A DNA stretch of 64,000 bases from NCBI GenBank assembly GCA_947561395.2, contig OX387184.1:21043687-21107686 (forward strand), in the 5' to 3' direction. Below the pieces are notes generated by a model, which was given only the letters and a program-made list of their open reading frames with translations, was not told where the DNA came from and did no database searches. The translations under genes were made by a program, and so were the position numbers. Of the stretch, positions 37,686-48,688 are shown piece after piece. The DNA is from Buxus sempervirens. Its lineage: Eukaryota; Streptophyta; Magnoliopsida; Buxales; Buxaceae. How positions within the stretch are numbered: the stretch's first letter is position 1; each line of letters begins with the position of its first letter.

Positions 37686-38112
37686 GCTGCCCCTCTTTGC
37701 CGGAGTCACCTTGGGGATGAACGGCAAAGAATAAAAAGAACCTTATTTTTGCACTTTGCATTTCTGTCGACATGATCAACAAGCTTAAGTCCTCTTGATT
37801 TTCGAAGCAGCGGAAATTGGTTTCCACTCAGTTTTTTGGAGCTTGCTCACCCACACTTCGCGGGCTTCCTGGAGCAACCCCTGATTGGTTTTCACCTAGA
37901 TCTCGAAGCTTGCTCACCCACACTTCGCGGGTTTCTTGGAGCAATTTCTTGATTTTAATTTTAATTAAAAGGAATGGGATTGGACTTAAGCTTACCAACC
38001 TGTTTCGGCATCGATGCAAGATGCTCAACAATGTTCTTTTCTTTTTGTTTGTTCCATTAAAGCTTTTAGGTGATTTCCAATTTGTGGCTTTCTCTTATCT
38101 TTCAGCAGATTT

Positions 38113-38148
<36 letters not shown>

Positions 38149-38692
38149 GGTTAGAGGCCAGATGAGGGTTGATAATGGTGGTTTGGGAATGAAGGAGGCG
38201 GGGGGGGGGGGGGGGGGGGGGAGGCTGCCTTACTGCTGTTTGTCATCCGGAGGACCTCACACACCTAACCTATTCTATTTACAAAAGTGGTAAATCAAAA
38301 ATTACAAAATGGCCCATTTGCCCAGAACTTCTTTATTCTGCTTTCTTCTTCAAGTCTTGGGAACTTCACCGCCCTTTCTTCATGGCATGGCCTTCTCAGC
38401 TTGGGGAAGAGTTCCTCTGTCGGCTCCTCTCGTGATAAGGTAGAGGTTCCCTGGTTTGGAATGACTCTACTGGGGATTGGTGGGAACCTCTACCGCTTTT
38501 TGCTTCTTTCACTTGGTTAGGAGCTTCTGCTGAGTATGGGCATTCTGTGGGGATGAGGGATCCTTGCCTTGGCTTTCTACTTGGCCTTTTCCAGTCTTGT
38601 TTGTTTCTCTGGCTTCAAGGCGTTTCTTGATGACCTGCAAAGATCTCACAAAGCGGTGAGGTATCTAAAATCAAGAAGATAAGCAGCAGAGT

Positions 38693-38740
<48 letters not shown>

Positions 38741-40253
38741 AAGTGATCTTAAAAGAAAAGGCAGGACCAGCGATCACGGTGATTTGCCTTGTTAGCTCGA
38801 AGTGTTTTGGGACAGTGTGCTTGACACGTATTCCCATGAAATTCTTGACTTAGGCCAGCAAGGGTTTAAAAGTTGAGAGGTATTTCAAGGAATGTCCCCC
38901 CTTTCCCAGGTTTTGGTTTCTCTCCTTTTTGGGGCAATTTAAAGATTTGGCAACTGAGGGTTCTTTCCTGGGTTAGTGTCTGTTCCAGTTTGAGGGTTCT
39001 TGGCCAACTTCTTGCACATCATGTCTTATAGATCAAAGAGGTCTTGAAATTAGGACGAAACGTCAGCTTGGTTTTAAGTCTGAGAAATGAAAGGTGGCAA
39101 GGCTCAAAATCTTTTCATTCTCAGGTTTTACTTTGTGTCTGGCCGAATCTCGTTCTTCCTCTTTAGATTCCTTCATCACAAATCTGCACAAATCTGATTG
39201 CCACATCTTCTGTAATCAGAAAAGACTTTCTGTTGGGACAAAATGAAGGCCGAGGTTTTAGTTTATGAAAGAAAGGGAATATGGCTCAAAGTTCTTTCTT
39301 TTGAATGGGTTGAGTCATATTTTACCCTTGGTCTTTGACAATGTCTGCTTTACTTTCTTTTCTTCTCTTTTTGAGGCCTTTTGCTTTTTCCTTTATTTTT
39401 CCTTTTTGCCTAGGGGCCGATTTTTGTTTTTTGATTTGCTTGGCATGCCCCAGTGTGCATTCTGATTTTTTTCTTTTCTTTTCTTTGCTTTTGCATACTT
39501 GCCTCATTTCTTCTTTCTTTCTTCTTTGTCAAGCACCATATTTGGGGTATTTGACTCAATGGGTTAGAAAAGAAGAATGTTAGGCTCAAAGGATTTGACT
39601 AAGGATATGACTTTGGAAATTTGGGATGTGAAGCAAAAATGGCCTTTCATCCTTTTACAGAAGTTGTGACAACTTTATTGGATTATTTCATGCAAACTCA
39701 TTCAGGAATCAGATTCATCCTTTTTTTTATTTCCTTTTTAGCTTTGCCCCAGTGTGGGGTGGCTAGACACAACACAGGTATTTAAATAATACGATCAGGC
39801 TCAAAGTGTTTGACTAGCGATTCTTAAAATTCAGGATGGATGAAGGATGGCCTCTCATCCTTTCTCAAAGACATAATTGCTCAAGTCGGCCTCGGCCCTT
39901 ATCTGGTTTAGACATTTTCTCTCTTTTCTTTTCATCTTTTTCCTTTCCAGGGTTATTCTGCCCTAGTGCAAGGATGGATTTGGGAGAAAAATCAAAGCAT
40001 AGATCAGGAAATGACTGCCTTTGGCTCAGTCAAGGTTCTCATGGGACAGTATCCTGCACCCAGCTGAAAACACCTTTGAGCTACTTGGCATTTTTCCATG
40101 ATCATAGTCTTGCCAAAGGGTATGGTCTCAGAACAATGTCATCACCGACCAAACACTTGCATTTTTTCTTCTTCTTCTTTTTTTTTTTTTTTTTATTATG
40201 CAGAATTAAAAGGTATTTACATAAAAAAGCATTAAAGTAAATTAAACCTCCCT
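37686..40253 (-). other. Non-coding 3' region of the 13-kb element
   Basis: No pol domain is visible on either strand. Features: the purine tract at 37686-37701; a duplicated phrase with gcttgctcacccacacttcg at about 37841 and 37908; T runs at 38119-38144 and 38698-38738; and a G run near 38199-38221. Repeated wording (ggctcaaagt, ttttgacaatg-like) suggests old internal duplications. Confidence 0.6.
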
Positions 40254-42614
40254 TCAAAGGCCGGCCTTGCAGATTGCCATAGGCATAGCGCTCCAGTTCC
40301 TGAGTGGTGTCTTGACTTCAACCACCTCATCTGGTTCAATTTCACCAACTGTGATCATATTGACGGATTCATCTGGATCACTTTCGTCTGACACCGCCGC
40401 ATCTTCTATGTCTTCATCCGGATCCTCCTCCTCTGATGAAGTATCATCTAAATCCTCACCCTGACTTTCATATGGGTCAGGTAGATTCCTGAGCTCAGGA
40501 GTAGATGGTGGCATTCCTTCTACTGTGACACAAGGGAGGCCGAGCCACACGCGCATCTCAGACGAGATAGATTCCGGCTCAGATTCGGGTGACAGTGGAT
40601 CCGTAAGGGAATAGAGATTGGGCTCCAAGGTGGCAGACGTACAGTCAGGAGGCCCTTCAACAAACCTCTGAGGGGGTACCCTTGAGCTATCCACCGATGA
40701 ATCTTGGGCAGGTGACCTGCCTTGATACCAGAACCCTGCAGAGCTACCTGCTCCTTCTTTGGCTAGAGGCGATGGAGAATCACTGATCCATCCACAATTG
40801 TTTTGGCCTTGTGGTCCTGTGACCTCTTCACTACTTTGAGGATCATTCTCAAGTGCACAGATGTATGCATCCAAGCCCTTTTCAGTCTTAGATTCCTTAA
40901 TGGGAGTAGAGGGCATGTCTCCAACCGCAGCCAATGATTTGGTTCCCTCCAAGAGATACACCCTTACTTTCTGGCCTGGCTGTCCAATCAGCACTGACGG
41001 GTCAAATTGCCCCTGGCTTTTGTCACAATTGCTCACAAGGTTTACTGGCCCACTAGTAGATGCCTTGTTATGATCCGGAAGGGGATTAGTCTGGACCCCT
41101 ACTGGAGGAGTTGTTGCTGGGGGATCGACGGAAATTTGCTTATTGTCGATCAAATCTTGTATATCATGCCTCAAATCCCAGCAATAGTTAGTATGATGAC
41201 CAGGAGCTCCCATGTGATATTCGCAGCGCACATTAGGATTGTAATTGCGACTATTAGTCGGCTGGTGGGTTGGCTCCTTTTTCTGCAAATATCCCTTTTT
41301 CAACAAGGTTGGTAGCAACTCTGACACTGAGTAAGGGAGGATAGTAAACACTCTATTCATTCTTGCCAGGTGTTCTTCTCTGGTCAATCTTGGCTTTCTT
41401 GTAGCTTGTGTCTCCTGTCCAGGGTTCTGGTTATTAGGTGCTGACAAGTGGTAAGGTCTGTTTTGCTGGACGTAGTTAACACTCTCGTCCTCTTTCTTCT
41501 TTTCCGGACCTCTCCCACTAATAGGGCCTCTTCTCTGCTCAGGGAATCCTGTAACTCTGCCGGACTTAACTCCGTCTTCTATTCTGTCTGCCACAACCAC
41601 CAGGTCTGCGAAACTCGCAGCAAACTGTCCCAGCAGCAGTGTATAGTATGGTTGCCCCAATGTTGAGATGAATAGGGTTACCATCTCTTTTTCCAACATG
41701 GGTGGCTGAACCATCGCAGCCATCTCTCGCCATCTCTTGGCATACTCACGAATGGACTCCGTGCTTTTCTTGACCATCTTTTGTAGTTCCATCCGAGTGG
41801 GCAAGACTTCGGTGTTGAACTTGAAATGCTCTAGGAAAGTACTTGCCAAGTCATCCCATGTCCTGATTCGACTTCTGTCTAGACTGGCGAACCATTTCTG
41901 TGCTGATCCCGTCAATGAGCGTTGGAAGAATTGGATCATGATCCTCTCATCATGCGCATACTGGCACATGTCTCCATAGTACGCTCTGAGGTGTAACAGT
42001 GGATCACCACTTCCATCAAATTTTACGAGATCTGGACATTTAAACTTTGGCGGAAACTGTAAATCAGGGAAGAACCCTAGCCTATCCAGTGAGGCTTCCT
42101 TTGGCACAGAACTTCGGTTCGCATTCCGTATATGTTCTTTTAAGGCCTGCACATCGGCTTGCATCGATTCTTGTGCCCGATACCAATCTTCTATTTCATG
42201 CCCCATTTCCTGTGGCATGGCAGGGGCTGCTGGAATTCTCAGCTGTTGCTCTGCTTGGACAGGTAGTGGTTGAGGAACTGGCTGTTCTGGTGGTTGCAAA
42301 TTCATCTGTGGAATAGCAGGCGGTGGCTGCTCTGGCATGACTGGTAAAGGCTGAGGAGCCAAGTGCTGTGGTGGCGGTACTCGTGGCTCCTGGGGAGGTA
42401 CCGGCTGTTGCGGAGGTATTGGCAACTGTTGCTGCGGCTGTATAATCTGTGGTGGTGCTTGCAGCCTTTCCATTCGCTGCATCATGTTTGCCATCATGGC
42501 CGTCATGTGAGCCATTTGCTGGTTAATTCCTGTGATTACTGGATGATCTTCCAGCTTTTCTTGCTCCTGAGGAGGTGGAGGCAGTGCTTGTTCAAGTCCT
42601 TCAGCAGGATCCAT
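40254..42614 (-). CDS. gag: Gag protein of the 13-kb Tat/Ogre-like element (786 aa)
   Basis: Gag builds the virus-like particle in which the element's RNA is copied. Residues 1-160 are low-complexity, rich in Pro and Gln, with a Met-rich coiled segment (MAHMTAMMANMMQRMERL). Residues about 190-350 are a retrotransposon gag domain (FKCPDLVKFDGSGDPLLHLR, IQFFQRSLTGSAQKWFASLD). At 464-478 lies CEYHMGAPGHHTNYC followed by WDLRHDIQDLID, the modified zinc knuckle typical of Tat/Ogre gag. The last 100 residues are very acidic. The frame is open throughout. The ATG at 42612-42614 is followed at once by the low-complexity region. No protease follows, so processing would need an autonomous partner. Confidence 0.85.
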   Translation of the reverse strand: MDPAEGLEQALPPPPQEQEKLEDHPVITGINQQMAHMTAMMANMMQRMERLQAPPQIIQPQQQLPIPPQQPVPPQEPRVPPPQHLAPQPLPVMPEQPPPAIPQMNLQPPEQPVPQPLPVQAEQQLRIPAAPAMPQEMGHEIEDWYRAQESMQADVQALKEHIRNANRSSVPKEASLDRLGFFPDLQFPPKFKCPDLVKFDGSGDPLLHLRAYYGDMCQYAHDERIMIQFFQRSLTGSAQKWFASLDRSRIRTWDDLASTFLEHFKFNTEVLPTRMELQKMVKKSTESIREYAKRWREMAAMVQPPMLEKEMVTLFISTLGQPYYTLLLGQFAASFADLVVVADRIEDGVKSGRVTGFPEQRRGPISGRGPEKKKEDESVNYVQQNRPYHLSAPNNQNPGQETQATRKPRLTREEHLARMNRVFTILPYSVSELLPTLLKKGYLQKKEPTHQPTNSRNYNPNVRCEYHMGAPGHHTNYCWDLRHDIQDLIDNKQISVDPPATTPPVGVQTNPLPDHNKASTSGPVNLVSNCDKSQGQFDPSVLIGQPGQKVRVYLLEGTKSLAAVGDMPSTPIKESKTEKGLDAYICALENDPQSSEEVTGPQGQNNCGWISDSPSPLAKEGAGSSAGFWYQGRSPAQDSSVDSSRVPPQRFVEGPPDCTSATLEPNLYSLTDPLSPESEPESISSEMRVWLGLPCVTVEGMPPSTPELRNLPDPYESQGEDLDDTSSEEEDPDEDIEDAAVSDESDPDESVNMITVGEIEPDEVVEVKTPLRNWSAMPMAICKAGL

Positions 42615-42879
42615 CTGGAGTTTTCTTCTTGAACGTAGGAGGTATGGGCTGCGATACGCAATCTTGGTACCTGTTGAACAAAAAAGACAAAAATTAGTAT
42701 AAAGAATTCATATTTCATCAAAATATAATGCATGTTGATGTATGCCAATGACTTTTTGATTTGATTAATTTCCACTTAATTGATTTTTCCTTTACTTTGA
42801 AACTTTTATTCAACAACCAAGGAGGATAATTTGATCTCTTTTTAGCCGCCATTCGGAGACAAGGGGGGAGTCCCTAAGA

Positions 42880-43813
42880 ATAATCTCCTTTTCACCGCCA
42901 CTTCGGAGGTAAGGAAAGAAGATTTCTGAGTACGATTTCCCTCAACCGCCACTTCGGAGGTTGACCGCCACTTCGGAGGTAAGGAAAGGAGATTTTTGAG
43001 AAGGATTTCCCTTAACCGCCACTTCGGAGGTTGACCGCCACTTCGGAGGTAAGGAAAAGGACTGTTACTTCGGAAGTTAGCCTCCACTTCGGAGGAAAGA
43101 TCCCTTTTAACCGCCACTTCGGAGGTAAAGGGAGAGAAGATCCTTGGAAATTATTTCCTTCAACCGCCACTTCGGAGGTTGACCGCCACTTCGGAGGTAA
43201 GGAAATAATCCTTGGAAAAGGTTTCCTTCAACCGCCACTTCGGAGGTTGACCGCCACTTCGGAGGTAAGGAAAGAAGATTTCTGAGAATGATTTCCCTCA
43301 ACCGCCACTTCGGAGGTTGACCGCCACTTCGGAGGTAAGGAAAGAAGATTTCTGAGAACGATTTCCCTCAACCGCCACTTCGGAGGTTGACCGCCACTTC
43401 GGAGGTAAGGAAAGAAAATTTCTGAGAATGATTTCCCTCAACCGCCACTTCGGAGGTAAGGAAAGAAGATTTCTGAGAATGATTTCCCTCAACCGCTACT
43501 TCGGAGGTTGACCACCACTTCAGAGGTAAGGAAAGAAAATTTCTGAGAATGATTTCCCTCAACCGCCACTTCGGAGGTTGACCATCACTTCGGAGGTAAG
43601 GAAAGAAAATTTCTGAGAATGATTTCCCTCAACCGCCACTTCGGAGGTTGACCGCCACTTCGGAGGTAAGGAAAGAAAATTTCTGAGAATGATTTCCCTC
43701 AACCGCCACTTCGGAGGTTGACCATCACTTCGGAGGTAAGGAAAGAAAATTTCTGAGAATGATTTCCCTCAACCGCCACTTCGGAGGTTGACCGCCACTT
43801 CGGAGGTAAGGAA
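42880..43813 (-). repeat. 70-bp minisatellite in the element's leader, about 13 units
   Basis: Each full unit holds two 17-bp cores accgccacttcggaggt, then a spacer with aaggaaagaaaatttctgag and gatttccctca. Units at 43231-43813 are almost regular; those at 42880-43230 vary in length and a few have a single core. It lies between primer site and gag. Open frames read across it only because the unit is rich in sense codons; they are not genes. Confidence 0.92.
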
Positions 43814-45730
43814 ATAATCTTTGGGTTTGGAAATCACAGGAGCCGATTTTGATTTCGGAAATGTGGAGCGGTGATTTCCAAAGGATCAGTTTGGAGAATT
43901 CCATAGAATGAGGGGTTTTTGGATGGTAGTAACACAAAGTATTGATTTCCATCAGGATCTGGGAAACTGCAAGAGTTGATTTCCCAATTTGATTGATTTT
44001 CTTAAGATTTTTTCTTTCTTTGCCCGATGGCCATTAGCAAAAATCAGACTTTTTTCCTTGACTTTTTTTTTTTTTTTTTTTTTTTTTCACTTCCTTATTT
44101 TGGGCTATTTCACAGCCAATTGAAACTTGGCTTAAGCACAGGGGATTGAAACCATTTTTCGCCCTAAGGCAAATTTAATGTACACTTAGAGGCAATTCAA
44201 ATTTTTGATTGATTTTTTTTTGTTTTTTTTTTTTTTGTTTTTTTTGTTTTTTTTGTTTTTTTTGTTTTTTTGTTTTTTTTGTTTTTTTTTTTTTTTTTTG
44301 AAATGAGTTAATCAGGCATGCTTATGCAGATGATCTTGAAGTGTGTGCACTTGATGCATGAAGATGCGTACACAAAATTAGGACCAACATTACCATTCTG
44401 CATAATTAAAAAATGTGTGCATAGTCCTAAAAAGGTTGGTGCCCCTCAAGGCACGACTTCTAGACATACTTGTGTATGGAAGCACATTTGAGTCCAGATC
44501 AGTCTTCTTTCATCTGTTCTTTCTTCCATCTTCTCTTTCAGGTGTCAGACCAAAAGAATTAATAATTTGCCAGCAAGGGCTAAAATTACATGATATTCAA
44601 AATCTGAAAAATTTCATCTTAAGGGCTTTTGAGAACCCAAAAGAAGGATACAAATTTGCTTCAAGTCAGGTAGGCTGGAATCCTGGATCTAGGGTTTTAT
44701 GCCCCTGTTCTGATCTGGCCTATTTCTGCCGGATTTTCTGATCTTGTCGGCTTTCATTTGCTCAAAAGGTTGACCTGGACTCAGAGTGCTCCCTGCGGAC
44801 TCAATGGGTCAAGGCCCATGGTTCACAGGACTCAATGCATGGATCTGGGGTGGCTTCCCTGATCAAAATTTGGTTGGCTTCCTAAATTAGGGCTGAGGCA
44901 GCCCAAGGTCTAGGGTTCACTCAATTTAATGCAAAAGAGCGGGGGAATGCCCCTGATGGACTCTTGGATTTTAAATTGATTTTATTTTCCAATATTCACA
45001 TCCACATCCATATCCATGCTGCATTCACAAAGCCTTGGTTTATCAGAAACAATAGGTGGGGAAAGGATACCCAGCCCGAGACATTTGCCTACAAGGGTCT
45101 GAGCCAAGTACTAGACCCTCGCGTACCACAGCATGAAGCCAGTGGTGCTAAGGAATCCAGAAACCTGGGGAGATGGGTTTACCCTGCTTTCCCCGGCAAG
45201 CCACGGGAGCGTAGAGCTAATACCATCCCAAAAGTAAGTTCATCGTTTGAGAAGGGTGGCTGCTAGAGAGATCTAGGTTTTGGTGAAGAAGAGCAGCATT
45301 TCATCAAGTTATTCAAAGCGGATCATTCATGCAGACCCCCTCGTGCATGTCACCCCATGCAGTTTAAAAGATCATTCACGGTGTGGTGAAGTGCTCGTGT
45401 GCAGTGGGGCAAAGTGCTGTGTCTATTTGGGTGATTCTCGGATGATGAGCTGATAAAGGGTTCCTTAATGTCACTTTTATAGTGAGAGTACAGAACAACA
45501 TGCAATACGATGTTTGGGTGGATCCCCAGGTAAGTGGAGGGTCACAGGGGACCGCTTAAATTCCACTTTCCTTAGGCAATTATCTCGTCCTTGTGACAGG
45601 ATCCCCCAATATCACGTAATTGCAAGAGTTCCATACCTCACTAAGTTTGGACAAGAAGTATTTCCTAAATCTGCTCATATCCCCCTATGTTGACTCATTT
45701 CCTGACCAAGGTCCAATTGGGTTGAGGGGT
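43814..45730 (-). other. Rest of the 5' leader of the 13-kb element
   Basis: About 1.9 kb between minisatellite and primer site with no coding part. A T run lies at 44065-44087 and a tract of gtttttttt units at 44218-44299. Short duplicated phrases of the interior (acttgatgcatgaag, caaggtctagggttc) are seen. Confidence 0.55.
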
Positions 45731-45747
45731 CCCCAGCAGAGTCGCCA
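45731..45747 (-). promoter_or_regulatory. Primer binding site of the 13-kb element
   Basis: The minus strand reads tggcgactctgctgggg three bases inside the LTR at 45751. This is the primer-site wording I associate with Tat/Ogre elements, usually matched to an arginine tRNA; the tRNA match is from memory. It fixes the element's direction. Confidence 0.7.
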
Positions 45748-45750
45748 AGC

Positions 45751-48230
45751 TGTGCGCACCCCCCGATTCCGGGTTTCGGGCCGCACGACAAGGTGCATGT
45801 AGAAGTGATGCTCGCCTCGGGACTGATTTTGGTTTGGAGTCGCCACTGCCTGAGATGTGCAGGCAGACACAAAGGGGGCACCTATTCGGGCCTAATTAAT
45901 CTGGTCTGCGGCTTATTAGAGCTCTGAGCAAGTTCTCGGTTACGTCTAGGGAAGCCCAAAGACACCCTAGCCCGCCCCGTCGATTGACAGGTCCCGTGGG
46001 TCTCCTTGGTCTGAGTCAACTTAGTTCTCACCCAATTTCTAAGCCAGCATGCACACTTATTTGGTCTGGTGGGGACCGTTGATGGTGTGGGTCCCCTTTT
46101 ATTTGATTTTATCTTTTTATTTAGCGGAATGGGTCGGACCCGGGTCCCGTTGGAAGACCCGTGGGCTGCCATGGTTGGGCCTTGGGCCCAGCTGGGTTAT
46201 TGGGTAACCCATTTGGTTATTTTATTATTTTATTTATTTACACTTTAGGTTTGGGCTTAGTGGGCTTGGATTTGGCCCATTAGCCAAGGGTCAAAGGGCC
46301 TGGGCCTGTTTATTGAAAACAGGCCTGGTACGGGCCAGTCAAAAGTGGGCCCCACAAGTGGGCAAAAGGGGGGTCTTGATGGGCCCATCTAGGCCCATAG
46401 TCCAAAAATGGGCTTGAGACAGCCCAAGTTGTTAAAGGGGTCGGTTCAGGCCGGTTTAGGCCGGATCAAGTCCAATTGGACCGAGAAATTACATTTTTTA
46501 AGTTACATTCATATTGGACCGTATTTTCTATACGGTCCACCTTGCCCGTGGATGAATTACGGTCTTCCTCGCCCGTGAAGAAAATACGGTCCCGCCCGGA
46601 CCGGCCTGAGTTTACGGGCGCAACTAGTTTTGCACTTTTGCAGCCGATTCTTTTCGGGATCAATCCCGTAGCCTTCTTAGGAGGTTTCTGCAATTGAGGT
46701 TGAAGTTTCCAGCTTCTCCAGATTCTGTGCTTGCTTCATTTGGTTCAAAATGTCATTTTTCTTCTTCCTTCTGTCCCCTTTTTTTTTTTATTTGGAAAAC
46801 CACACCTTCCTATAGTGATTCATGATTAGTCTTAAGGGAAGAAAAGGGAAAATTACAGGGGATAGTTCATGGAGGATGAATTCTTCTTGTCCTTCCAAAT
46901 GGATCCATTGAATGGATCTTATAACCTTTTCATTCTTTTTCTTTGGATTTCTTCTTTCTCTTTTATATGGACATTAAAACTTGTATAGAAGAATCTTATC
47001 AACAACAAACAAAAGGATTAGTAGACAATGTAATAAAGCAACAGAAATTTAATACTCTTTAAATAAAGAAGTTTATGTATGTATTGAAATGAAATTTAAA
47101 AGAAAACATTACCACACTCTTAGCTCTTTGTTTAGATGATCTTGAGGTCCTCCGAGAATTTTGGCAGCGCTTCCGCGTCTTCTGAAAATTCTAGAATTGG
47201 TTTTGACAGGGGTTTGATAGGTTGTTTATGTTTACAAGATGAAAAGAGGGAATTAGGACATGGTTTTGGTAAGATAGGGGTATTTTAGGAATAAAAAAGG
47301 TTTGGGTTGAGGGGTGGCAGCATTTGGGCAGGGGTTGGCCGTGAGAATATCAGGGGAGGAAGAAGAGGTCGGCCAAGGGATCAGGCTTGTTGAAATGAGG
47401 GGGGTGGCCTCTCTATTTATAGGCAAAATTTTCGTGCCCGTATTTGAAGTACGGGCGTGCCTTGCCCGTACTTCAAGTACGGGCGTGCCTTGCCCGTAAT
47501 TCAAATACGGGCGAAAAACGAATATTTGCAATTATCGCAGATTCGGCCGTACGGGACGCGTGTCCCGCCGTACGGCGCCGCGTGTCTTCTTCCAGAAGCT
47601 TGCCCGTATTTCAAATACGGGCATGCCCTGCCCGTAATTGAAATACGGTCCAGCACGTTTTTAAAATGTTTGGATTTCAAACCTTTATTCAATTTGGTTT
47701 ATTTAAAGATTTTTATCCGATTTTTTGATTATTTTATTATAAAAACGAGATTCTTTTATTAAAATATTATTAAAAAATAAAGATATTTTATTAAATGATT
47801 ATTTTATTTATTTAACTCATTTATTCTGCTTTTTGCTGTTGTTTTGCCACATGGGCAGCTTTCTTTAAAACTTCAACTGCCCATAACTTCTCCGTCTGAT
47901 GTCCGATTTTAGCAAATTTGATGTCGTTGGAATCAGCTCGGAACATAATATCCACTGGGATCAAATTGGGCAGTTGAATTGGGGTCGAGCAAAAAGTCAA
48001 CTTTCGCTCCCCCAAAAGTTTGACCGGTTCATAACTTTCTTATCCGGACCCCGATTCTTGCAAACTCAGTTGCGTTAGAACCGTGTCGAAATGCTCTTTT
48101 CAATGAGAGTAAGTTTGATGGCCAATTCTCTTTGGATCAAAAAGTCAATTTTTGACCCCCTCAGGGTTTGACTTTTAATTTGTCTTTTCATTTTTCTTTA
48201 TTTTTGGGGTGCAAAAATCAGGTGTCTACA
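45751..48230 (-). repeat. 5' LTR of the 13-kb element
   Basis: Next to the primer site, hence the promoter-bearing copy. It holds a TATA box (47413-47421, minus strand tataaatag). Just upstream in the sense of transcription lie five gcccgta-type palindromes (47432-47515 and 47598-47650). More such palindromes occur further on in the transcribed part (about 46515-46605). Confidence 0.92.
47413..47421 (-). promoter_or_regulatory. TATA box in the 5' LTR
   Basis: The minus strand reads cctataaatagagagg. The same box lies at 36868-36876 in the other LTR and at matching places in three related LTRs (10341, 21694, 51341). Confidence 0.6.
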
Positions 48231-48284
48231 CTAAACATGCCTCTGTTGTGCGGGGCCGGCCCATTAAGCAACCCTAGCTTTAGG

Positions 48285-48688
48285 ATATCGACATGGGTTC
48301 ACATCCTGTGAAGCTTGCACTTCCAATATGGAGCTTTCATAGGATTGCAAATTGTACTTAAAAAAGTTCGGTTAAACCACTCAAGTTTCACATCCTTGGT
48401 TTTTAAATACTCGTGGCATGATCCTGTAGATGTTACAAATAAAAGTACAGATAAAGAGGTCGATCTAAATTGATCAACATTGAGCCGCCATGGAGTTTTA
48501 GGCTGCGTTTGGCATTGCTTTTTGCTTTTGCCTTTTTGTTTATTTAAGCAAAATCATGATTTTTGAAGCATTAAGCACGTTTGGTTAGTACTTGCTTTTG
48601 CTTCTCATGATGAAGCAAAAACAATCTAATTGCTTTTCTTGAGAAGCAACATTTTTTGGTCAAATAATAAATGACTATATAACTGCAC
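48285..48688. other. Short unassigned stretch right of the hAT element
   Basis: Contains an insertion-like phrase rich in gcttttgctt (48505-48660) with an internal inverted repeat, perhaps a decayed MITE. No gene. Confidence 0.3.

Larger units (their letters stand above)
35205..48230 (-). mobile_element. Young 13.0-kb Tat/Ogre-like LTR retrotransposon, gag only (TR-GAG type)
   Basis: LTRs of 2481 and 2480 bp (35205-37685 and 45751-48230) run tgtagacacc to tgcgcaca on the minus strand. A perfect 5-bp target duplication ctaaa flanks the element (35200-35204 and 48231-48235). The primer site tggcgactctgctgggg (45731-45747) lies by the right LTR and a purine tract ggcaaagaggggcagc (37686-37701) by the left one, so transcription runs right to left. 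The LTRs differ at only about five places in 2.48 kb, which at usual plant rates means roughly 0.1-0.2 million years. One long gag frame (40254-42614) is the only coding part. The rest is non-coding: a long leader with a 70-bp minisatellite and a 2.5-kb tail. It looks whole for a non-autonomous element. Confidence 0.88.
29982..48276 (+). mobile_element. Ac-like hAT element swollen to 18.3 kb by later insertions
   Basis: The left end taaggtgcttatcgggtcgg (29982) and the right end, read inward, tagggttgcttaatgggccg (from 48276) are imperfect inverted repeats. They are flanked by gctctagg (29974-29981) and gctttagg (48277-48284), an 8-bp duplication with one difference. GC-rich subterminal repeats lie inside both ends. 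The transposase is reduced to pieces (30884-34740). Two retroelements sit inside: a solo LTR (31031-33952) in the coding part and a 13-kb LTR element (35205-48230) just before the right end. Without them the hAT copy is only about 2.3 kb. Ends and flanks are seen directly. Confidence 0.8.

Noticed and set aside
42880-43813. Regularly spaced repeats resembling a CRISPR array
   Set aside because: Spacers are as conserved as the repeats, the context is a plant retrotransposon leader, and no cas genes exist here.
42842-43952. Several overlapping frames on both strands with repeated PPKWRSTSEVAVEG wording
   Set aside because: They are translations of the 70-bp minisatellite; the unit happens to lack stops in some frames.
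48231-48276. GC-rich bit after the 13-kb element as part of that element
   Set aside because: It continues the hAT right end interrupted at 35204, as shown by the ctaaa duplication and the matching terminal repeat.
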